DNA of 38,528 nucleotides from CBFGWV01 sp965652545 (GCA_965652545.1 CBFGWV010000019.1:1-38528), one strand, 5' to 3'. Shown: positions 15,266 through 24,112, counted from the stretch's first letter. The notes: generated by a model not told the origin, from the letters alone. Translations and numbers: made by a program.

Positions 15266-15940
15266 CTATTGATAGCTGAGCACCAGTCCGTGCAACAGCC
15301 GTGTCCATCCGTCGGCCAGCACGAACAGCATCAGTTTCAGCGGCAATGACACCGTCATGGGCGAGACCATGATCATGCCCAGCGCCAGCAGCACGCTGGA
15401 GACGATCAGATCGATGGCGACAAACGGCAGATAGAGAAGGAAGCCAACCTGAAACGCACTGGTGAGCTGGGTGGTGGTGAATGAGGGAATCAGCACCAGG
15501 AGATCATCTTCGGCGATCTCCACACTGCGCTCGTCTGCCCACATCGAGCGGGCGGCCTCGGCGAAGAACGTCTTCTGCTTGAGATCGGAATGGTGATCGA
15601 GGAATTCCCGTACCGGGCCTACGCTCTCGATCAGTGCATCCCGGGTCTCCGGTTTGCCCACTTCAGTGAGATCCACACCTGGTCGCGACAGGATATCGCC
15701 GACCGCATAGCCTACCGGCGCCATGATGTAGATCGACAGCACGACGGCCAGCGCATTGACTGCCAGGTTGGGTGGGACATCCTGCAACCCCAACGCGTTG
15801 CGGACGATCTTGAGGACGACGACCACCTTCAGAAACGAGGTGAGCGTGATCGCCATCAGTGGGCCGAGGCCCACCACCGCAAACAGCAGTATGAATGTCC
15901 CTGCACGCGGCAGGTTACCGAAGAGCTCATTAAGCTCCAT
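15266..15940 (-). CDS. sctR: T3SS export apparatus protein SctR (FliP family)
   Basis: From ATG 15940 (MELNELFG) the protein is 224 aa, the usual SctR length. It shows the FliP family signatures LMAITLTSFLKVVVVLKIVRNALGLQDVPPNLAVNALAVVLSIYIMAP near the N-terminus and, towards the C-terminus, PSFTTTQLTSAFQVGFLLYLPFVAIDLIVSSVLLALGMIMVSPMTVSLPLKLMLFVLADGW. Five copies of SctR form most of the export gate. The start lies inside the end of sctQ (11-bp overlap), indicating translational coupling. Confidence 0.96.
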   Translation of the reverse strand: MELNELFGNLPRAGTFILLFAVVGLGPLMAITLTSFLKVVVVLKIVRNALGLQDVPPNLAVNALAVVLSIYIMAPVGYAVGDILSRPGVDLTEVGKPETRDALIESVGPVREFLDHHSDLKQKTFFAEAARSMWADERSVEIAEDDLLVLIPSFTTTQLTSAFQVGFLLYLPFVAIDLIVSSVLLALGMIMVSPMTVSLPLKLMLFVLADGWTRLLHGLVLSYQ

Positions 15941-17231
15941 GGGCGCTGAGTTCGACGATCCGCACCCCCAAGGTCTCGCCCACCTGGACGAGCTCGCCCC
16001 GGCCGACACGCCGGCCGTTGGCGCGGATGGTCACATCACTCATCCCTACCCCCGGCAGCAGCAATACATAGCCTGGTTGCATGGCGGCCAGCTCTTTCAA
16101 GGTGACCTGGACCCGGCCGAGCTCGAACGACAGCCCGATCTGGACTTCGTCGACACTGAACGTTTCTTCGACGTTCTCGACGTCTTCGACAGCCTCATCT
16201 TTCATCCACGCTCCCTCCACGACGGCACGATCGCCGTCCAGCTGCACTTTGATCCGATGGCCACCGGCAACCCGCAGGTAGGAGCAGCCGCCACTGCGCT
16301 CGAACCCCGGGCAAAGGACATCGCCAGGCTCCAGAGCGCGCATTTCTTCGACGCTGACCACCATCCGCGCCGCTTCAAGATCGAGCGGCACGGGCAGCCT
16401 GGCCAGATGCCGCCGACGCCGATCGTCCGGTGAGTCGAGGATCACGTCCTCCAGACGCATCAGCCCGGGCGAACTGGCGGCCAGACGCACAGTGAAGCTG
16501 GCCGCTTCCGCACCCTGCTCGCGCAGATCGAACACCCAGCAGGGCTGAACCGCTTCCGCAGCCGCGGGCAAACCGATCCGAGTCAACGCAATGGGCATTC
16601 TGAACATGCGCCCGAGAGTATCGAGATGGTGGCCCAGAACTGCCTCCATCACGCCCAATTGAAGCGCCGTCGGCAACTCCACGAAGTCGGCGGAGTCGAC
16701 CCAGGGTGAAACCGCCTCGCCGATCAAACTGGCCGCCATCCAGAAGCGGCAGGACACGCCGCTGGTTTCCAGCTCGACGCCGTTGCCGCCGCTGGCGGCC
16801 TGAGCCTGGCGTTCGTAGCCGCGAAACGACAGACGGAACTTGCGTTCCCCCAGCGATAGCGGAATACCCCAGACCTTGCGGATCAGCAGGTTTGCCATCG
16901 CCACATCCGCCGGGCGCAGACGCTCGAGAACGGGCGAGAAGACCGGCGAGGCCAACGCCGCATCGTCGGCGACGATCATGAAGCCTTCGCCTTCCGAGAA
17001 CGCCTGTGCCCCCGGAGCGATCAGCGCCGCCGCGCCGGACACGGCACCGGCATCGGTATACGCCGCAGACTCTTCAGTGGCTGACTCATCGACCGATGGG
17101 TCCGACGGCGGCGGCGCGTCCGGATCCTCGGGCGAGTGGGTGATCGATTTCGCAGTTCCCCGGGTCACAGTGGTATCCGTGCTGGCGGCCGAAAACACAC
17201 GAGCCGTGCGTCGCGTTTTGGTAGGCCTCAA
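15930..17231 (-). CDS. sctQ: T3SS sorting-platform/C-ring protein SctQ
   Basis: The longest frame gives 433 aa from TTG 17231. Two C-terminal SPOA domains are visible, at about 278-345 (ARLPVPLDLEAARMVVSVEEMRALEPGDVLCP) and 358-428 (VQIGLSFELGRVQVTLKELAAMQPGYVLLLP). The second is the FliN-like half that dimerises in the sorting platform. Met343, just before the second domain, could be an internal start for a separate SctQ-C product, as known in several T3SSs. The first 80 residues are Asp/Ser/Pro/Ala-rich and not conserved in appearance. No good ribosome site marks the start, so translation may begin downstream, for example near Met85. The gene heads the sctQRSTU operon and overlaps sctR. Confidence 0.88.
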   Translation of the reverse strand: MRPTKTRRTARVFSAASTDTTVTRGTAKSITHSPEDPDAPPPSDPSVDESATEESAAYTDAGAVSGAAALIAPGAQAFSEGEGFMIVADDAALASPVFSPVLERLRPADVAMANLLIRKVWGIPLSLGERKFRLSFRGYERQAQAASGGNGVELETSGVSCRFWMAASLIGEAVSPWVDSADFVELPTALQLGVMEAVLGHHLDTLGRMFRMPIALTRIGLPAAAEAVQPCWVFDLREQGAEAASFTVRLAASSPGLMRLEDVILDSPDDRRRRHLARLPVPLDLEAARMVVSVEEMRALEPGDVLCPGFERSGGCSYLRVAGGHRIKVQLDGDRAVVEGAWMKDEAVEDVENVEETFSVDEVQIGLSFELGRVQVTLKELAAMQPGYVLLLPGVGMSDVTIRANGRRVGRGELVQVGETLGVRIVELSAHGA

Positions 17232-17384
17232 TCTTTCGCGCCAGCGGGGGACCGGGTCAATTCACCCAAAGCCTTACCCGCGACACGATCTGAAGCGTGC
17301 GCAGGGTCGTTTCGATCAAAGCATAGACACAAAGCCTAGGCCGTCCGACACATTGACAGCCAAATCACCGAATTGCGGGCCCCG

Positions 17385-18434
17385 TCAGTCGCCGTCGGCT
17401 TCGTTGAATGCCGGGCGCACGCCCAACGCGCGCACAAGGTCCAACCGCAGGTCATGATGCACGACGGTCAACGCGCGCAGGGCTGTTTGCAGGGCATCGG
17501 CGTCGTCCGCATAGGCGCGAGCCAGGGGTGGCGCTATGGCCGCAATCGCCGCCCGCGCCGCATCGAGATCCGCCGCTAACCGCATCGCTAGCGCTTTGTC
17601 ATCTGTGGCCACCAAGGCCAGGATGCCCTGGCCATCGACGTCACCCAGCAGGGCGGCCACGCCGTCCAGGTTGGCGATGATGTTCTCCAGCGACTGGCCG
17701 CTCAGGTGGGATTCGAGCGCCGTGGGGTCCAGCGTGCCTCGGCGAACCGGCGCCTCCAGCTTCGCCCGCTTGAGGCCGTCGATACCGTTGATCAAGGCAT
17801 TGACGAGGGTATCCAGGGGCGGCACACCCTCAGCGCCGGCCAACAAGGCCTCGCGCGCCGGCCCGCGCCAGCGCAGCGCCAATGTCTGCGCCTGCACGGC
17901 AAGATCCGCCCCGGCGGCCACGAGGTAGTCGCAGATTCTGGGCTCTGTGGGCAAACGGGCAGAGGTCTGGGTATCGAACAACAGGTACTCCAGCACCGGC
18001 AGACCACGCCCGAACACGTTCTGCTGTTGCAGAAGCTCGGCGGTCAGCGCAAGGCCTTCTGCACCCACCGCCTGCGCGATACCCCGACGCATGGCATCGG
18101 TCCGCCGACCGCCGGGCATGAGATGACTGTCGATGCGCCACTCGAGCGCCGGAGTACCCTCGCGGGCCGGGCCGAATCGCCACAGGCTCACCCGCTGCCA
18201 GGCCGTCATGGCCTCGCGCCAGGCCGCTTGCGCAGCGTCCATTGCATCGGGGGCCGGATGGGCACAATAGGCGTCCAGCCGAATCGCCAAGGTATCGGCA
18301 CTGCTGGCAAACGCGTCGTAGCCCGGCACGATGACTGCGTCCACCGTATGCTCGACGGCCGACTGGGGAGAAACCGCCTGTGCCGCAGTGCACAGGGACA
18401 TTGCCAGAAACACGGCGAGCATCCGAACGATCAT
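17385..18434 (-). CDS. Imelysin-family (M75-type) periplasmic iron-uptake protein, short form
   Basis: The 349-aa product starts at ATG 18434, six bases after a GAGG ribosome site. An alternative ATG at 18446 overlaps the upstream stop and is also possible. A signal peptide ends near TAAQA. Family features are a WREAMTAWQRVSLWRFGP segment, EWRIDSHLMPGG, and VFGRGLPVLEYLLF. The last aligns with the GxHxxE motif of imelysin but has Pro in place of His. Imelysin-like proteins are haem- or iron-responsive periplasmic proteins; the proteolytic activity of most is doubtful. It is the last gene of a five-gene iron operon and overlaps or abuts the DUF1513 gene. Confidence 0.85.
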   Translation of the reverse strand: MIVRMLAVFLAMSLCTAAQAVSPQSAVEHTVDAVIVPGYDAFASSADTLAIRLDAYCAHPAPDAMDAAQAAWREAMTAWQRVSLWRFGPAREGTPALEWRIDSHLMPGGRRTDAMRRGIAQAVGAEGLALTAELLQQQNVFGRGLPVLEYLLFDTQTSARLPTEPRICDYLVAAGADLAVQAQTLALRWRGPAREALLAGAEGVPPLDTLVNALINGIDGLKRAKLEAPVRRGTLDPTALESHLSGQSLENIIANLDGVAALLGDVDGQGILALVATDDKALAMRLAADLDAARAAIAAIAPPLARAYADDADALQTALRALTVVHHDLRLDLVRALGVRPAFNEADGD

Positions 18435-18442
18435 AGTGGACC

Positions 18443-19525
18443 TCATGCTGGCAGCCAGAGCAGGTGGTTGTCCCAAAGAAGATCCGGCGCCTCCTGCAGG
18501 CCGGTCGATCGCCCATTGAGATCGAGCACCTCAATGCGGCCGTAACTGTTGCTGACCGTCAGGAGCCCGTCGTGAACAGCCAGTCCGCAGACCTCCGTCA
18601 GGTCCACCGTCGCGCGCAAGCGAGCGTCCGCGCCCCAGATACCCACTCGCCCGCCACGCGGACTGGTCACCACGGCGCATCCGCTGGCCGGGTGCACAGC
18701 CACACTGCCCAGGTAGTCGTTGAACCCGGCCCATTCGGCGGATGAGGCGACATACGGGCTCAGGAGCTGTCCACTCGCATCCAGCCGGTACAGCAGGGGG
18801 AGCGGTCCCTCGACGGTACTGGCTTCGCGGCGGTACTGCCCGGCGACGGCCACCGACCCGTCGGCCGCCAGCCCCAGGTGGCGAAGGCTGAGCTTGGGAT
18901 CGGGTGTACGCGCCTGGGTCAGCGTGCGGCCGTCATCGGCAAGCGTCACCACGCTCGGGTCCATGGTGTCCAGGTTCAAGGGCGTCCGCCCACTGTCGGG
19001 GTGGGTGGCCACACCACCCAGGGCCACGATCAGGCGGCCATCGGGGCGCACGACCAGCTCATGCGGGCCGATACCCGGCAGCGGCCATTCGTCGAGCCGC
19101 CGCCAGGATGCGCTGTCCCAGACACCCAACACCCCCTGACCGCTGTCTGTGGCGTTCTCCGTGGTGTAAAGGCGCTCGCCGTCGGGCGAGAAGCCGGCGT
19201 GGCCATAAAAGCGACGCTCCGCTGGCGCCTGTAATGTCTTCACCACACGCGCCGCCGAAACGTCCAGCACCCAGCCGGTGTTGGCCGGCCTGCGTCCCAT
19301 GAGCACCGCCAGCCCGGGTACGCGCGGGTGCGCGCTCAGGCCATGGCCACGGGCCGGGAGCGGCAGGTAGATCACCTCGCCGGCGCGGGCGATCGCCCAA
19401 CCATGACGGCCGTCGCGGTGGTCCGCCGCGCCCACCACTACCCCACCGGTCGCACTCAGGGACGGCCAGGCAGACAGCGTGCCGAGAGCGGCCATGAGTT
19501 TGAGGACTGCTCGACGCGTAATCAT
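18443..19525 (-). CDS. DUF1513 periplasmic beta-propeller-like protein of the imelysin operon
   Basis: This 360-aa protein starts MITRRAVLKLMAALG, a twin-arginine-like signal peptide. It consists of propeller-type repeats (YGHAGFSPDGERLYTTEN; GIGPHELVVRPDGRLIVALGG; RHLGLAADGSVAVAGQY; DYLGSVAVHPASGCAVVTSPRGG). The family regularly accompanies imelysin and di-haem DUF1111 genes (as in Pseudomonas PA4370-PA4373), but its biochemical role is not established. It overlaps the upstream DUF1111 gene by 4 bp. The Tat signal suggests it folds, perhaps with a cofactor, before export. Confidence 0.85.
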   Translation of the reverse strand: MITRRAVLKLMAALGTLSAWPSLSATGGVVVGAADHRDGRHGWAIARAGEVIYLPLPARGHGLSAHPRVPGLAVLMGRRPANTGWVLDVSAARVVKTLQAPAERRFYGHAGFSPDGERLYTTENATDSGQGVLGVWDSASWRRLDEWPLPGIGPHELVVRPDGRLIVALGGVATHPDSGRTPLNLDTMDPSVVTLADDGRTLTQARTPDPKLSLRHLGLAADGSVAVAGQYRREASTVEGPLPLLYRLDASGQLLSPYVASSAEWAGFNDYLGSVAVHPASGCAVVTSPRGGRVGIWGADARLRATVDLTEVCGLAVHDGLLTVSNSYGRIEVLDLNGRSTGLQEAPDLLWDNHLLWLPA

Positions 19526-20724
19526 AAGGCCTCCAGGAAACGCAGAAGCGATGCGCGCTCATCGGCAGGGAGGCGGCGGAACCCCGCGGCGGCGGCGCGC
19601 GCCTCGCCGTCGTGCCAGAGCACGGCCTCGGTCAGCGAGCGCGCCCGACCGTCATGGAGGAATGCCGCCCCGCGTGTATCGGCAAGCCGCTGCCCTAACC
19701 CCCACAGCGGCGCGGTCCGCCATTCGCCACCGGCATCGTCGGCCAGCCCCGGACCCAAGTCGTGTAGCAGCAGATCGGTGAATGCGGCGACATCGGTGCC
19801 GTCCGATGCCGGCAGTCGCGGCACATGGCAACGGGCGCAGCCCAGGTCCGCGAACAGCTTGAACCCCGGCTCGGACAGCCGGCCGCGGGGGGGCGGCCGG
19901 CGGGCGACAAAGGCTGTGACGGCAGCGAGGATGGTATCGGAGACCTCGGGCTCGCCGACACGGTTGGCGCCTTCGGGGCGGCCGAGGCACTCGGTCTGCC
20001 GCGGTGCGCACGTGGTGTCGGGATAATAGCGGCTGGTCAGTCCCATATCGGCGGAGAACGCGGCGGCCACCTGATGGGCCAGATCGGGGTGGTCGGCCTT
20101 CAACCCGAAGCGCCCGACCCGGCGGGCGCCGTCGAGACGATCGGTCACCCAGCGCGCCCGGCCGCTGATACCGTCGCCATCCCCATCGTCAGGGTCAGCC
20201 AAGGCCAGGATCGCCGTCTCGGGAACAGCAGCCAGCCGCCCCACCCCGTGCAACGGCGGTGCCAGCCGCGGCGACAGGCTCGTGGCAGGGTCCAGTTCCC
20301 CATGGCTCAACCGCCTCAGGGTGTATGTCGGCGCGTTCAAACTGACCGTACCGCCATCGTGCAGCCGAATCGTCAAGGGACGGTAGCGCACCCGCAGCAC
20401 CCCTTCGCCCGGTATGCCGGCACCCAAGGGCTGCAACTGCGTGCCATAGGCCGGATCGGCGCCCACCAACTGCATGACCAATGCGGGGTTGTCGCTACCC
20501 GCCCGCGGCGGCGACCCACCGGCGCCGCCGCGATGACAGGTTGAGCAGGCGCGCGCGTTGTACAAGGGTCCGAGTCCGTCACGCGCCCGTGTCGACGCCG
20601 GCGCCTGCACCCAGGGCAAGTCGAAGAACGACTGCCCCATGGCCGCCTGCAAAGCCTCGTCCAACCCCTCACCCAGGGCCGTGACGGGCAGCGCGGCGCA
20701 CAAGACCAACACCAAGGCTTTCAT
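19522..20724 (-). CDS. Di-haem cytochrome c of the DUF1111 ('thiol oxidoreductase') family, copy 2
   Basis: The protein has 400 aa with a signal peptide (about 1-18) and two haem-c sites, CSTCH (60-64) and CARCH (296-300). The DPDDGDGDGISGR segment (178-189) resembles a calcium-binding loop and recurs in the neighbouring paralogue. The C-terminal LWGLGQRLADTRGAAFLHDGRARSLTEAVLWHDGEA is typical of the family, which is distantly related to di-haem peroxidases. In iron operons it is thought to do redox chemistry on iron or on an imelysin partner in the periplasm; this is not proven. It overlaps both neighbours by 4 bp. Confidence 0.88.
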   Translation of the reverse strand: MKALVLVLCAALPVTALGEGLDEALQAAMGQSFFDLPWVQAPASTRARDGLGPLYNARACSTCHRGGAGGSPPRAGSDNPALVMQLVGADPAYGTQLQPLGAGIPGEGVLRVRYRPLTIRLHDGGTVSLNAPTYTLRRLSHGELDPATSLSPRLAPPLHGVGRLAAVPETAILALADPDDGDGDGISGRARWVTDRLDGARRVGRFGLKADHPDLAHQVAAAFSADMGLTSRYYPDTTCAPRQTECLGRPEGANRVGEPEVSDTILAAVTAFVARRPPPRGRLSEPGFKLFADLGCARCHVPRLPASDGTDVAAFTDLLLHDLGPGLADDAGGEWRTAPLWGLGQRLADTRGAAFLHDGRARSLTEAVLWHDGEARAAAAGFRRLPADERASLLRFLEAL

Positions 20725-22181
20725 AGGGATTCGAGAAAGGCGATCAACCGCGCCCTATCGTCTGCCGCCAGGGTGCGAAAACCCTCGCGTGCTGCATCGG
20801 CCTCACCGCCATGCCAGAGAATGGCCTCGGCCAGCGTACGGGCGCGGCCATCGTGGAGAAAGCCCGCGCGTGGATTGACCGCCTGCGCCAGACCGATCCC
20901 CCATAGCGGGGCGGTGCGCCATTCCCGGCCCGTGGCGTCGTACTCCGGCCGACCATCGGCCAAGCCCGTGCAGCGCAGGGTGAACACGCCGTCCGCTTCG
21001 CTCACCGGCTGGCAGTCGCCACCCATGTCGTGCAGCAGGACATCGGTATACGGGTAAATGGTCTGCCCGCTGGTGGGCGCGAAACGCGTCTGCACCGGCC
21101 CGAGCATCAGGCCTTCGATGGTGCCGAGCACCGAACCGGCGGCCTCGCCGGTCACCAGTGTCGGTGTATGGCAGCCCGCACAGCCCAGGTCGGAGAACAA
21201 GACCTCGCCCGCCCTCACCGCGGGATCCTCGGTATTGCGACGCTCGGGCACCGCCAGAGTACGGCTGTAGAACTCCACCAACGCCAAGGTCAGTGCATCC
21301 GCCTTAGGCGCAGCGTCGGTGACGCAGCCCGCTTGCACCGGTGTACACACTGGATCGGGGAACAACGGGTTGGTCACTCCCATGTCACCGCGAAACGCAC
21401 CGGCGAGCTGCTGCAACAGACTGGGATTACCCGCCTTGTAGCCGAAGCGGCCCACGGCCCAGCGGTTTGTGGCGACATCCCAGACACGGTTGACCCGGCC
21501 GGAAATCCCATCGCCATCGGCGTCGTCCGGATCGGCGGCGCCAACGAGGGCCGCCTCGGGCAGCGCCTCGATCAACCCCAGGCCGAACACCGGCGGTGCG
21601 GTGCGTGGCGACATCATCACCTGCGGGTGCAGCGGACCGTCACGCAGCTCGCGCACGTGATACACCGGCTGGCGCAATGAAAAGGCAGTGCCATCGGCGT
21701 ACTCGCCGGTGACCGGCTCATAGGTGATAAACCCCCAACCCTCGCCGGGGCCTTCTGTGGCGAAGGTCTGTAGCTGATCGCCGTACGTGGGCTCGGGCAC
21801 GACGCCGCCCGTACCGCCGTCGCCGGGCACGGACAGGCGCAGAAACGTGGATGCCATGGGTTCGCCGGGCGTGGCCGGCGGCTGGCCGCGGCCGTCGTGT
21901 ACGTGACAACCCTGACAACTGGTTTCGTTGAACAGTGGTCCCACGTCGGGGCGGGCACCGCGGAAGAGAAAATCACCGCGTTTGAAATGACCTTGCTCGA
22001 TGAACGACAGGGCCGGCGAGAACTGGCTGTAGGCACGCGGACCGGTCACGGTGGTGGTCAACGCCCCCCCGGCAGGTGCGGCATCGCCCGCCCAGGCCGG
22101 TGTGCCAAACACCCATCCCAGGATAAGAAATAGCCGCGAGGTTGCCCCCGCGGCCAAAATCGCGCGTCGGAGAGTGCGCAT
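20721..22181 (-). CDS. Di-haem cytochrome c of the DUF1111 family, copy 1
   Basis: The protein is 486 aa from ATG 22181, which overlaps the imelysin stop as ATGA; a TTG one codon upstream is not needed. After a signal peptide (about 1-31) come haem sites CQGCH (89-93) and CAGCH (333-337), the DPDDADGDGISGR loop, and a C-terminal LWGIGLAQAVNPRAGFLHDGRARTLAEAILWHGGEA. It is clearly paralogous to the next gene but about 85 residues longer, mainly through insertions between the haem sites. Tandem long and short DUF1111 copies are usual in imelysin operons. Confidence 0.9.
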   Translation of the reverse strand: MRTLRRAILAAGATSRLFLILGWVFGTPAWAGDAAPAGGALTTTVTGPRAYSQFSPALSFIEQGHFKRGDFLFRGARPDVGPLFNETSCQGCHVHDGRGQPPATPGEPMASTFLRLSVPGDGGTGGVVPEPTYGDQLQTFATEGPGEGWGFITYEPVTGEYADGTAFSLRQPVYHVRELRDGPLHPQVMMSPRTAPPVFGLGLIEALPEAALVGAADPDDADGDGISGRVNRVWDVATNRWAVGRFGYKAGNPSLLQQLAGAFRGDMGVTNPLFPDPVCTPVQAGCVTDAAPKADALTLALVEFYSRTLAVPERRNTEDPAVRAGEVLFSDLGCAGCHTPTLVTGEAAGSVLGTIEGLMLGPVQTRFAPTSGQTIYPYTDVLLHDMGGDCQPVSEADGVFTLRCTGLADGRPEYDATGREWRTAPLWGIGLAQAVNPRAGFLHDGRARTLAEAILWHGGEADAAREGFRTLAADDRARLIAFLESL

Positions 22182-23521
22182 CAAAAGAAGGCGGGGCTGT
22201 CCTCGATCTCGTAACTGACTTCGCCCAGAAGGGCGGCGATCGCCGCTTCGATACTTCCGGTCTGGGTCTGCAGGGCGACGACCACGTTGTTCACCAGCAG
22301 GTTGTTGGCCATGTTGGCATTGAGCACTGGGCGGTCATCGGCGTCCTTGCCCGGATACTGGGCGACGAGTTGATCGAACGGCGTACCGGCGTCGGCCTTG
22401 TCGACGATGACCTGGGCGGCCATCTGGGTGGCATCGAGCTGCGTCTTGAGTTGTTCGGCCAGTGCGGCATCGCTGGCCTTGAGCAGATCGTAGATGCCGG
22501 GGCCGCTGATCTGGCTACCGTCGATGCGCGTGTACTCGCCCAAGTAGGTGTTGCGTATGCCCAGTGCGTTCAGATAGATGTCGCGGTGGGTGTTGTCGCT
22601 GAAACAGGAATGTTCGTCCTCCTGCGAGGCCGCCGCCAAGGCGACCAGGATGCGCTCCCCGGCCAGCTCGCCGTAACTCAGGCTGCCCATGCCCACAAGC
22701 ATCTTCAGCAGCGACTGATCCTGGTTGGCCGGGTCGGTAAAGCGCGCGCGATAGTTGTCGGCACCCGGCGCCCAAGCCTCGGTGACCCGGGCCAAATCGT
22801 CGATCAGAAGGTCGGCCGCGGCCAGCAGGTAGGCGCCACGACGCTGGCACACCGTGGCCTCGGCCGGCGCCGTGCCATTGGTGCACCCCTCACCGGCCAC
22901 GTAGTCGGTGTACGGCCGCTGGCCCGGCGTGGCATCGCGCGGCGACTCGCCATCCCAAGCCGATTCGCCGGCGTTGAGATCCTGGCCCCAGAGCAGGAAC
23001 TCGATGGCATGGTAGCCGGTGGCGACGTTGGCCTCGTTCTCGCCGAACTCATTGACCGCCGCCAGGCCGGCGGGCGAGATCTCGAATCCGGCATCCTGTA
23101 TGAATCCCGCGGCCGGCTGATCGCTGTTGCTGCTGTTTCCGTCCACCTGCGCGGCAACATAGTCGATGAGCGCCTCATCCAGCGGCCAGGCGTTGATCCG
23201 GCCTTCCGCCCCTTCACCGGCAACCAGTTCGCCCTCGTCGTTCAAGTCGTCGATAGGGCCACCGCGGAAGCGATACACCTCGGTCTGCCCGTAGGGCTCA
23301 CGGGCCTCGCGCCATGCCGTGCGGGCGGCATCCAGTGAAGCCTCGGAGGGGTTTTCCACCAGCGCGGCCAACGCCTCGCGCAACGTCCGGGCGGAGGTCA
23401 GGGAGTCCTCGTACGCCGCGTGGGCGATGACGGCATTCTGCTCGATGACGGCTGCGACATCCGCGGCAAACGCCCCGGCGGGCAGCGTCAACGCAGTGAT
23501 GAGGGACAACGGACGGAACAT
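22181..23521 (-). CDS. Imelysin-family iron-regulated periplasmic protein (IrpA/IcmP-like)
   Basis: The protein has 446 aa with a signal peptide ending at AFAAD. The imelysin motif is intact as GYHAIE (in NVATGYHAIEFLLWGQD), and other family blocks are AARTAWREAREPYGQTEVYRFRGGPID, INAWPLDEALIDYV and SYGELAGERILVAL. A GGGGAG ribosome site precedes ATG 23521. This is the first gene of the iron operon, about 120 bp from a Fur box, so repression by iron-loaded Fur is likely. Homologues such as P. aeruginosa IcmP and cyanobacterial IrpA are needed for iron acquisition or are iron-regulated. The exact reaction is unknown. Confidence 0.92.
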   Translation of the reverse strand: MFRPLSLITALTLPAGAFAADVAAVIEQNAVIAHAAYEDSLTSARTLREALAALVENPSEASLDAARTAWREAREPYGQTEVYRFRGGPIDDLNDEGELVAGEGAEGRINAWPLDEALIDYVAAQVDGNSSNSDQPAAGFIQDAGFEISPAGLAAVNEFGENEANVATGYHAIEFLLWGQDLNAGESAWDGESPRDATPGQRPYTDYVAGEGCTNGTAPAEATVCQRRGAYLLAAADLLIDDLARVTEAWAPGADNYRARFTDPANQDQSLLKMLVGMGSLSYGELAGERILVALAAASQEDEHSCFSDNTHRDIYLNALGIRNTYLGEYTRIDGSQISGPGIYDLLKASDAALAEQLKTQLDATQMAAQVIVDKADAGTPFDQLVAQYPGKDADDRPVLNANMANNLLVNNVVVALQTQTGSIEAAIAALLGEVSYEIEDSPAFF

Positions 23522-23640
23522 GGGGGCTCCCCGAGAGGCTTTGGTTTAGCGAACGTTAATGCGAACCGTTTTTATTTGCAACAAGCCAACTCGCTCTTGG
23601 TCTTGGCCGCGCACGCTTGCAGGGCCGACTGTTCTTGTAA

Positions 23641-23659
23641 TTAAATGAGAATCATTATC
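23641..23659. promoter_or_regulatory. Fur box between the imelysin operon and a 122-aa gene
   Basis: TTAAATGAGAATCATTATC matches 15 of 19 positions of the classical Fur consensus GATAATGATAATCATTATC, including the whole right half. It lies in the 143-bp divergent gap, about 120 bp from the imelysin start and 5 bp before the ATG of the plus-strand 122-aa gene. It may therefore control both directions. This fits iron-starvation induction of the imelysin/di-haem operon. Confidence 0.88.
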
Positions 23660-23664
23660 GTTTA

Positions 23665-24033
23665 ATGGCGCAAGACTCCATGCCTCCTATCACCTACTTC
23701 GCCGACTTGAGCCCCTGGCAACGCCGCACCTTGTGCGGCCTGCGCTGGCGACTCGCCGGCAGCGGCCGAACTCCGGCCGCCAGCGATCCATTGCTGGATG
23801 CGTTTGTCGAGGACCTTCGTCGCGATCCGTGCCGTCCGATCCACTGCGGCGCGCTGCCGGATGCCACCATCAGCCCCGATGAACGCCTGATACTCGGCGC
23901 ACTGACCGCCAGTCGCTGCGGTCGCCCGGCAGAGTTGCGCGGTTTGCTCAGTCATCTGCTCAAGCCCAGCGCGGTCCGCTCCGCCGCTTATCGACTGTTG
24001 TCGATAGGCGGGCCGCGAGTCCTACCCGGCTAG
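23665..24033 (+). CDS. Unknown 122-aa protein, probably Fur-controlled
   Basis: I do not recognise the family. ATG 23665 lies only 5 bp after the Fur box and has no ribosome site; ATG 23680 (MPPITYF) is the other option, also without one. The product is Arg- and Leu-rich with helical segments (LSPWQRRTLCGLRWRLAG; LLDAFVEDLRRD; SPDERLILGALTASR; AVRSAAYRLLSIGG), three cysteines, no signal peptide and no clear membrane segment. The ATG so close to the Fur site implies a leaderless or nearly leaderless transcript if expressed from this region. Function is unknown; a cytoplasmic role linked to iron supply is a guess from position. Confidence 0.55.
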   Translation: MAQDSMPPITYFADLSPWQRRTLCGLRWRLAGSGRTPAASDPLLDAFVEDLRRDPCRPIHCGALPDATISPDERLILGALTASRCGRPAELRGLLSHLLKPSAVRSAAYRLLSIGGPRVLPG

Positions 24034-24112
24034 ACGTCGGATAGGGCACGCCCGCTGTGGTGTATGATGCGCCGACAGTTCCACCCACCACGGAAAGCGG
24101 CGTATTCCCTCC

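Noticed and set aside
2766..17231. Flagellar export genes instead of a T3SS
   Set aside because: SctD with FHA, SctJ as a lipoprotein, a secretin N-domain protein and SctK are non-flagellar, and no hook, basal-body rod or flagellin genes are present.
22142..23338. 398-aa open frame on the plus strand opposite the imelysin gene
   Set aside because: The minus strand encodes an unmistakable imelysin. The plus frame shows no family features and starts inside the next gene.
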